NCBI GenBank assembly: GCA_965194375.1
Contig: CBDAEL010000004.1
From: Tabrizicola_A aquatica
GTDB taxonomy: Bacteria; Pseudomonadota; Alphaproteobacteria; Rhodobacterales; Rhodobacteraceae
Length of the DNA stretch: 64,000 bases
Strand: one strand, 5' to 3'
The notes under the pieces were generated by a model. That model did not search any database, was not told the DNA's origin, and saw only the letters and a list, made by a program, of their open reading frames with translations. A program made the position numbers and the translations under genes. Numbering within the stretch: the stretch's first letter is position 1; every line of letters starts with the position of its first letter. Of the stretch, positions 58,783-64,000 are shown in pieces.

Positions 58783-59995
58783 CGTCGCACACATCCGGGG
58801 CGATTTTCCGATCCTGTCCCGCACGGTAAACGGCAAGCCGCTGGTATACCTCGACAACGGGGCCTCAGCGCAAAAACCGCGCGCGGTGATTGATGCGGTG
58901 ACCCAAGCCTATTCGATGGAATATGCCAATGTTCACAGGGGCCTGCACTACCTTTCGAACCTTGCCACCGACAAGTATGAGGCCGTGCGCGGCACCATCG
59001 CGCGGTTTTTGAAGGCCGGGTCAGAAGACGAGATTGTCTTTACCTCGGGTGCGACGGAGGGGATCAACCTTGTGTCCTATGGCTGGGCCGCGCCGCGGTT
59101 GCAGCCCGGCGATGAGATCGTGCTGTCGATCATGGAGCATCACGCCAATATTGTGCCTTGGCATTTCTTGCGTGAACGCCAAGGCGTGGTGCTGAAATGG
59201 GTCGAGGTGGATGCCAACGGCGATCTGGACGCGCAGGCGGTGATTGATGCGATTGGGCCTAAGACCAAACTTGTCGCAATTACGCATATGTCCAATGTGT
59301 TGGGCACTGTTGTTGATGTGAAAGCGATATGCCGCGCCGCCCGAGAAAAGGGCGTGCCAGTGCTGGTCGACGGCTCGCAGGCGGCGGTGCATATGCCGGT
59401 GGATGTGGTGGATCTTGGCGCGGATTTTTACGCCTTTACCGGCCACAAGCTTTATGGCCCCTCGGGGTCGGGCGCGATCTATATCCGGGCCGAACGGCAG
59501 GCCGAGATGCGGCCTTTCTTGGGTGGCGGTGACATGATCCGCGAGGTCTCGCGCGAGGCTGTCACGTGGAATGATCCGCCGATGAAGTTTGAGGCAGGCA
59601 CGCCCGGCATCGTGCAGCAGATCGGTCTCGGTGTGGCGCTTGAGTATATGATGGGGTTGGGGATGGAAAACATCGCCGCCCATGAGCGCAGGCTTCGTGA
59701 CTATGCCCGTGACAAGCTCGCCGGTCTTAACTGGTTGCATGTGCAAGGAAATTCGGCAGGGAAGGGGGCTATCTTCTCGTTCACGCTGGAAGGTCCGGCC
59801 CATGCCCATGACATCTCGACCGTGCTCGACAAGCGCGGAATCGCGGTGCGTGCCGGAACCCATTGCGCGATGCCCTTGATGGAGCATCTGGGCGTTGGGG
59901 CCACGTGCCGGGCGTCGTTCGGCCTTTATAACACGGTGGAAGAGGTGGATGCCTTGGTCTCGGCGTTGGAGCTGTGCCACGACCTTTTTCAGTGA
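58775..59995 (+). CDS. sufS: Cysteine desulfurase SufS
   Basis: A 406-residue group II cysteine desulfurase: MYDVAHIRGDFPILSRTVNGKPLVYLDNGASAQKP, PLP Lys in FTGHKLYGPSG, HHANIVPW, and catalytic Cys in RAGTHCAMPLMEHLG. It transfers sulfur to SufE/SufU-type partners, which are not in the window. Last gene of the operon; a tRNA follows 44 bases later. Confidence 0.96.
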   Translation: MYDVAHIRGDFPILSRTVNGKPLVYLDNGASAQKPRAVIDAVTQAYSMEYANVHRGLHYLSNLATDKYEAVRGTIARFLKAGSEDEIVFTSGATEGINLVSYGWAAPRLQPGDEIVLSIMEHHANIVPWHFLRERQGVVLKWVEVDANGDLDAQAVIDAIGPKTKLVAITHMSNVLGTVVDVKAICRAAREKGVPVLVDGSQAAVHMPVDVVDLGADFYAFTGHKLYGPSGSGAIYIRAERQAEMRPFLGGGDMIREVSREAVTWNDPPMKFEAGTPGIVQQIGLGVALEYMMGLGMENIAAHERRLRDYARDKLAGLNWLHVQGNSAGKGAIFSFTLEGPAHAHDISTVLDKRGIAVRAGTHCAMPLMEHLGVGATCRASFGLYNTVEEVDALVSALELCHDLFQ

Positions 59996-60039
59996 TTTCG
60001 CGTTGCAGCCCTGAGCGTGGCGCGCTATAGGGGCTACAG

Positions 60040-60116
60040 GCACCCATAGCTCAGCTGGATAGAGTGTTGCCCTCCGAAGGCAAAGGTCGCACGTTCGAAT
60101 CGTGCTGGGTGCGCCA
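60040..60116 (+). tRNA. tRNA-Arg (anticodon CCG)
   Basis: GCACCCA acceptor pairs with TGGGTGC, followed by G-CCA (encoded). D-arm AGCTCAGCTGGATAGAG, anticodon stem TTGCC/GGCAA with loop CTCCGAA, anticodon CCG; T-arm GCACGTTCGAATCGTGC. 77 bases. Confidence 0.97.
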
Positions 60117-60122
60117 ATTCCC

Positions 60123-61226
60123 TTATGATCGCAACCGCTGCCCCTCGGGGTCAAAGAACGCTTTGCGCCGAACGGTTGCGGATTGGCCCAGAATCGAAAC
60201 CTGAGTGTTTTCAATCGCGAAACCCGTTTCGATATGGGCGCTGGCCAGCACCGCACCGACGGAATAGCCGTGGTCAGAATAGGTGATATGGCCGATCTGC
60301 CGCCCCTCAGCCATGACCGGTGTTTGCTCTGGGGCAGGGGTGGTGCCTGTCAGAAGAAGCCCGACCCATGTGCTGGCCACCCCCTGATCACGCTGGCGCA
60401 ACAGTGCGTCTCGCCCGATGAAATCACCTTTGTCAAACTTGATGAAGGCATCGGTTCCGACGTGGAAAGGGGTTATGCTTTCATCCATATCGATGCCATG
60501 GGCCGGGTAAAGCTTTTCCAAGCCCAAAGTGAACATCGCCAGCACCCCATATGGCCGAAGCCCAAGCGCACCACCGGCTGCAAAGAGCGTATTCCAGACA
60601 TTTGCAGCCTCATCCGCTGGCACGAAAAGCTCAAATCCAAGCTCTCCCGTGACCCCGGTTCGCGAGATCATGACGCGCGTCCCATTGAGCGTGCCATGGG
60701 TGAAACTCCAGCGTTTCAAGCTGGTTAGATCAGCATCCTCAATCACTGAACTTAGAAGCGCGCGCGCCTTCGGGCCTTGGATTGTGGGAAAGGCGATGGC
60801 GGCCGTTTGATCGGTGACATAAGCACGGCGGCCAGTGGCATGGTGCGAGAACCAGTCGCGCATCTTGATCCGGTTGCGCGAGCCTGACACCACCAGAAAA
60901 TGCTCATCCGCCAACCGGAATACCGTGAGGTCATCCATGATCCCGCCATCCGGCGTGCAGACGCTGGCATAGCGGGCTTGGCCGGGGCGCATTTGGGCGG
61001 CGTTGTTGACGATCAGGTGGTTCACTAAGGCCTCGGCCTCGGGACCTTTGACATCAATTTTCCCCATCGTGGACAGGTCTTGCACGCCGACATGCGCGCG
61101 CGTGTTCAGGTGTTCAGCCTGCACATCTCCATAGCTGTGCACATTTAGAAACCCGCCGCCGACAGGACCCATCTGCGCGCCCATGGCGCTGGCAAGGGCG
61201 TGAAAGGGGGTACGGCGTAGGGTCAT
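60123..61226 (-). CDS. GcvT-like aminomethyltransferase (folate-dependent demethylase)
   Basis: A 367-residue GcvT-family protein: TPFHALASAMGAQMGPVGGG, DVQAEHLNTRAHVGVQDLSTMGKIDVKGPEAEALV, a folate site region (ISRTGVTGELGFELFVPADEA) and C-terminal barrel GDFIGRDALLRQRD. Start ATG 61226 with GGAGATC upstream. Downstream partner of an FAD oxidoreductase on the same strand; together they mirror the two halves of dimethylglycine/sarcosine dehydrogenase, where the FAD part oxidises an N-methyl group and the GcvT part passes the formaldehyde unit to tetrahydrofolate. Substrate uncertain. Confidence 0.88.
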   Translation of the reverse strand: MTLRRTPFHALASAMGAQMGPVGGGFLNVHSYGDVQAEHLNTRAHVGVQDLSTMGKIDVKGPEAEALVNHLIVNNAAQMRPGQARYASVCTPDGGIMDDLTVFRLADEHFLVVSGSRNRIKMRDWFSHHATGRRAYVTDQTAAIAFPTIQGPKARALLSSVIEDADLTSLKRWSFTHGTLNGTRVMISRTGVTGELGFELFVPADEAANVWNTLFAAGGALGLRPYGVLAMFTLGLEKLYPAHGIDMDESITPFHVGTDAFIKFDKGDFIGRDALLRQRDQGVASTWVGLLLTGTTPAPEQTPVMAEGRQIGHITYSDHGYSVGAVLASAHIETGFAIENTQVSILGQSATVRRKAFFDPEGQRLRS

Positions 61227-61320
61227 GCTGATCTCCGATAGATGATCGGCCCAGAATGTGCAGTTTCTTAGCTGGCGCGCTTTGGTGACCGACAAAGGGT
61301 GTCGGATTTGGATGTTCAAA

Positions 61321-61359
61321 TTATCGCATAATCTATATTATGTAATGTATTCGCAATAA
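61321..61359. promoter_or_regulatory. AT-rich palindromic region between the FAD and GcvT-like genes
   Basis: CATAAT CTAT ATTATG (61327-61342) is a perfect 6-base inverted repeat inside a larger imperfect one (TTATCGC...GCAATAA). It is the most AT-rich stretch in this neighbourhood and lies about 100 bases upstream of the GcvT-like start; promoter/operator role inferred. Confidence 0.4.
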
Positions 61360-61398
61360 CCTAGCGCCACCGATAGCCTAGATCGTCTAGTAACACCG

Positions 61399-62583
61399 TT
61401 AAACCACGTGCTTTTCTGCAAATGGCTTGCCAGCGATCACACGGTCGATCGAGAGATCCGACAGATCAAGACTTTGCCAACTACCGGTGAGCAGATACTC
61501 AGCGATGCCGCGTCCAATGGCGGGAGATTGCTGCAGCCCATGGCCGGAAAAGCCGTTCATGAACAGCAGGTTCGGCACATCTGGATGCGGCCCAAGAATC
61601 GCGTTCTGGTCCAGTGTGTTATAGGCGTAATGGCCAACCCAATGGCGCACGACCTTGACCGCGTCAAAGCCCGGTGCGCGGTGGTAAAGCTGCTCCCAGA
61701 TCACGTCTTCAAAGAGATGCAGATCGGGTTCGAAGTCATCGGCTGCGCAAGGCCCATCCTCGGCCGGCACGGTTGCCGTGATCCATTGGCCGCCGTGTTC
61801 CGGGCGCAGGTAAAAGCCGGTGTCGACCAAAAGCGGCGCATCGGGATGTCGGGCGTTCGGTGCGTCAATGACAAAGACCGTGCGTTTGCGCGGTTCCACC
61901 GGCACAGTCAGCCCAGCCCAGCCCGCCACCACAGCGGCTCGGGTTCCGGCGGCGTTTACCGCATGGCCGCAGGCCACGCGCCCGGATTTGCGCAAGGTCA
62001 CCGCCGTGACGCGTCCGCCAGACATCTCAAGCCCCAGCGCCTCGTCGGTGATGAACTGCACGCCTTGCGCCTTGGCGGCGGCGCGGAAGCCGGACAGCAG
62101 GCCCATATTGTCAAACCAGCCCTCATCGCGCGGGCCAAAGCTGGCGGCAGCGATATCTTCGACGTTCAACCATGGAAAGCGGGCTTGGGTCTGAGCCGGG
62201 CTCCACACCTCCGTCGCCGCCCCCTGCCCCCGCTGCATCTGCGCAAGTTCGCTCAGAAGATCGGCGCCTTCGGGGCTGTGGGCCAGGAAGAGATAGCCGT
62301 TTTCCTTGAAGCCTAAGGTGGGAATGCCCACGTCGTGACCCAGCTGATCCTGAAAGTTACGAATGAAATCAATGCCAAAGCGCGAGATTGCGACATTGAC
62401 CCCGGTCGAAAACTGCGAGCGGATCGAGGCCACCGACAATGCGGTAGAGGCGCGGGCAAAGCTTGGGTCTTGTTCGACAACCAAAACCGACAGGCCCGGC
62501 TGCATCTTGGTCAGCCAAAAGGCGCAAGAAGCCCCCATCACCGCGCCACCAATCACCACCACGTCATATGCTGTCTTTGTCAT
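61399..62583 (-). CDS. FAD-dependent amine oxidoreductase (DAO family)
   Basis: A 394-residue D-amino-acid-oxidase-type flavoprotein. Dinucleotide motif DVVVIGGAVMGASCAFWL, VVEQDPSFARASTALSVASIRSQFS (covalent/flavin region as in sarcosine and dimethylglycine dehydrogenases), ending with LFMNGFSGHGLQQSPAIGRGIAEYL typical of this family. It should oxidise a secondary or N-methyl amine. The GcvT-like gene lies 172 bases downstream on the same strand. Confidence 0.9.
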   Translation of the reverse strand: MTKTAYDVVVIGGAVMGASCAFWLTKMQPGLSVLVVEQDPSFARASTALSVASIRSQFSTGVNVAISRFGIDFIRNFQDQLGHDVGIPTLGFKENGYLFLAHSPEGADLLSELAQMQRGQGAATEVWSPAQTQARFPWLNVEDIAAASFGPRDEGWFDNMGLLSGFRAAAKAQGVQFITDEALGLEMSGGRVTAVTLRKSGRVACGHAVNAAGTRAAVVAGWAGLTVPVEPRKRTVFVIDAPNARHPDAPLLVDTGFYLRPEHGGQWITATVPAEDGPCAADDFEPDLHLFEDVIWEQLYHRAPGFDAVKVVRHWVGHYAYNTLDQNAILGPHPDVPNLLFMNGFSGHGLQQSPAIGRGIAEYLLTGSWQSLDLSDLSIDRVIAGKPFAEKHVV

Positions 62584-62761
62584 CTGCTATCCCGCGCAAC
62601 GATGATCCCGTCGCTCTCGACGGCGCATCATGGGCCCTTGGATAGACAACGGCCCGCATAAGAACAAGACAGCCGGAACATTTCGCCGGGCAGCGATATC
62701 AGAAAGCCAAAGAAAGCTGCGCCAACCCAGGAAGATTCCCCATGCCTGCGCAGCCCAATGC

Positions 62762-62787
62762 AAAAGGGCCAGCGCTGCCGCTGGCCC
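62762..62787 (-). terminator. Rho-independent terminator of rpsB-tsf
   Basis: GGGCCAGCG / CGCTGGCCC stem with 4-base loop, followed on the minus strand by TTTTG. It begins 36 bases after the tsf stop codon. Confidence 0.8.
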
Positions 62788-62822
62788 CCTGCCCTGCACA
62801 TGCGTGCAAAATCTGTTCGGGC

Positions 62823-63734
62823 TTAGCCCTGAACCATCTTCGCAACTTCCGCCGCGAAATCTTCTTCTTTCTTCTCAACGCCTTCGCCCACCATGACACG
62901 GGCATAGCCGGTGATCTCGACGCCAGCTTCTTTGGCTGCCGCCTCAACCGTCAGGTCGGGGTTGATGACGAATGCCTGACCCAGAAGCGTGTTTTCCGAC
63001 AGGAAGCGCTTCATGCGGCCCGGGATGATGTTGTTGTGAATAACAGCATCAGGCTTCGGCTTGGCGGACGCTGCGTTTTCTTCCAGCGCCTTGGCGGTTT
63101 GCACGGCCAATTCCCGTTCAACCACGATCGGGTCAAGGGTGGCTTCGGACAGGGACAAAGGATTGGTCGCCGCGATGTGCATCGCGAATTGCTTGCCAAT
63201 CTCTTCTGCCTTGGCAGCATCGCCATTCAGCGCAACCAGCACACCGATTTTGCCCATGCCGGGGGCCGCAGCGTTGTGGACGTAAGACACCACAGTGCTG
63301 CCCTCCAGCACATGCATGCGGCGGAAGGTCATGTTTTCGCCGATGCGGGCAATGGTTTCCTGAATGGTCTCGTCCACCGACTTGCCATTCAGATGGGCGG
63401 CTTTCACCACCTCAACCGAGTCACCAGCGGTCAGGGCAACCTTGGCCACTTCGCGCACCAGCGCTTGGAAGTCGGCGTTCTTGGCGACAAAGTCGGTTTC
63501 CGAGTTGATCTCGACAGCCACGCCTTTGCCGTTCGACACGGCCACACCGACCAGACCCTCAGCGGCCACACGGTCAGCCTTCTTGGCGGCCTTTGCCAGA
63601 CCTTTGGTGCGCAGCCAGTCAACGGCGGCATCCATGTCGCCATTCACTTCGGTCAACGCTTTCTTCGCGTCCATCATGCCTGCGCCGGTCGAATCGCGCA
63701 GTTCCTTCACCATTGCGGCGGTGATTGCGGTCAT
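62823..63734 (-). CDS. tsf: Translation elongation factor Ts
   Basis: A 303-residue EF-Ts, the EF-Tu nucleotide exchange factor: MTAITAAMVKELRDSTGAGMMDAKKALTEVNGDMDAAVDWLR with the TDFV motif in NSETDFVAKN. C-terminal GYARVMVGEGVEKKEEDFAAEVAKMVQG is normal. Follows rpsB on the minus strand, the standard order. Confidence 0.97.
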   Translation of the reverse strand: MTAITAAMVKELRDSTGAGMMDAKKALTEVNGDMDAAVDWLRTKGLAKAAKKADRVAAEGLVGVAVSNGKGVAVEINSETDFVAKNADFQALVREVAKVALTAGDSVEVVKAAHLNGKSVDETIQETIARIGENMTFRRMHVLEGSTVVSYVHNAAAPGMGKIGVLVALNGDAAKAEEIGKQFAMHIAATNPLSLSEATLDPIVVERELAVQTAKALEENAASAKPKPDAVIHNNIIPGRMKRFLSENTLLGQAFVINPDLTVEAAAKEAGVEITGYARVMVGEGVEKKEEDFAAEVAKMVQG

Positions 63735-63813
63735 TTTTCAGACTCCTGAATTCCTGAAAGGGAGTGACGGGGAGTAATCCCCCCGCCAGATGTCAAGGAT
63801 ATGACAAGGCCGA

Positions 63814-64000
63814 TTAGGCCTCGGCAGCTTCCTCGGCGGGTGCCTCTTCCAAGGCGCCAAGGTCGACCCCGGCTGCACCCATCTGCGCCGACATACCGTC
63901 CAATGCGGCGCGGGCGATCAGGTCGCAATACAGGCCAATGGCACGGGCCGCATCGTCGTTGCCGGGGATGACATAGTCAACGCCCTTGGGCGAGCAGTTG
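63814..64000 (-). CDS. rpsB: 30S ribosomal protein S2, C-terminal part (5' end outside window)
   Basis: The minus strand from 64000 reads NCSPKGVDYVIPGNDDAARAIGLYCDLIARAALDGMSAQMG followed by an acidic tail (LEEAPAEEAAEA) and TAA at 63816-63814. This is the C-terminal region of S2, whose GNDDAxRAI motif is conserved. The gene continues beyond the window. Confidence 0.95.
   Translation of the reverse strand, partial: NCSPKGVDYVIPGNDDAARAIGLYCDLIARAALDGMSAQMGAAGVDLGALEEAPAEEAAEA

Overview
The window looks like a chromosomal segment of a high-GC alphaproteobacterium of the Rhodobacteraceae/Paracoccaceae type (Rhodobacter/Gemmobacter-like). The evidence is the GC-rich codon use, an IscR-type regulator lacking the canonical cluster cysteines at the head of a suf operon, DUF6477 and DUF6456 genes, a TIGR01244/YeeE-YedE/Blh sulfur cluster, an orphan FliM/FliN-C protein, and a GC-hairpin repeat with a conserved tail present four times. 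Taxon is an inference; no 16S rRNA is present. No phage, plasmid, CRISPR or insertion sequence was seen.

Layout. 1-1138: end of a heterotetrameric sarcosine oxidase operon (soxA 3' part, soxG). 1193-11295: probable pyrimidine or hydantoin catabolism locus with two RutR-like TetR regulators, a UPF0303 protein, an M20 amidohydrolase, a GT61 glycosyltransferase, dihydropyrimidinase, and a NitT/TauT/ThiXYZ-type ABC importer with a small DMT-like protein inserted. Two RutR-like palindromes precede the amidohydrolase. 11443-17292: ScfR-type regulator with a perfect palindrome in front, then receiver / small membrane protein / SLC5-STAC-histidine kinase, then an orphan SpoA-domain protein. 17395-19712: sulfide/persulfide detoxification operon. 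19811-23459: DksA-like gene behind an FNR-type box, a FadJ-like protein with a degenerate dehydrogenase half, small membrane and lipoprotein genes, tRNA-Gln. 23584-29407: flavoprotein, kdsA, capsule-export genes, and an nhaA-like gene broken by one in-frame TAG.

29573-49262: SseB-like gene, rplM-rpsI, a PotABC-type importer without its binding protein, a P-loop protein-metA-ppk2-tetR operon, a FadL-like porin, DMT transporter, SDR, nitroreductase, guaA, a non-pyrrolysine MttB-family methyltransferase behind tandem direct repeats, DUF6477, DUF6456, YitT, and icd. 49406-50874: HD phosphohydrolase, a small protein, and an alpha/beta hydrolase cut by an in-frame TAA. 51039-59995: ten-gene iscR-suf operon containing two methyltransferase-like and two membrane-protein genes. 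60040-62583: tRNA-Arg, then a GcvT-like and an FAD oxidoreductase pair. 62823-64000: tsf and the 3' part of rpsB.

Two themes link distant parts. Methylated-amine/one-carbon metabolism appears as soxAG, the MttB-like gene and the FAD + folate pair. Sulfur and Fe-S handling appears as the persulfide operon and suf. Two isolated in-frame stop codons in otherwise full-length genes (28574 and 50296) deserve a check against raw reads.
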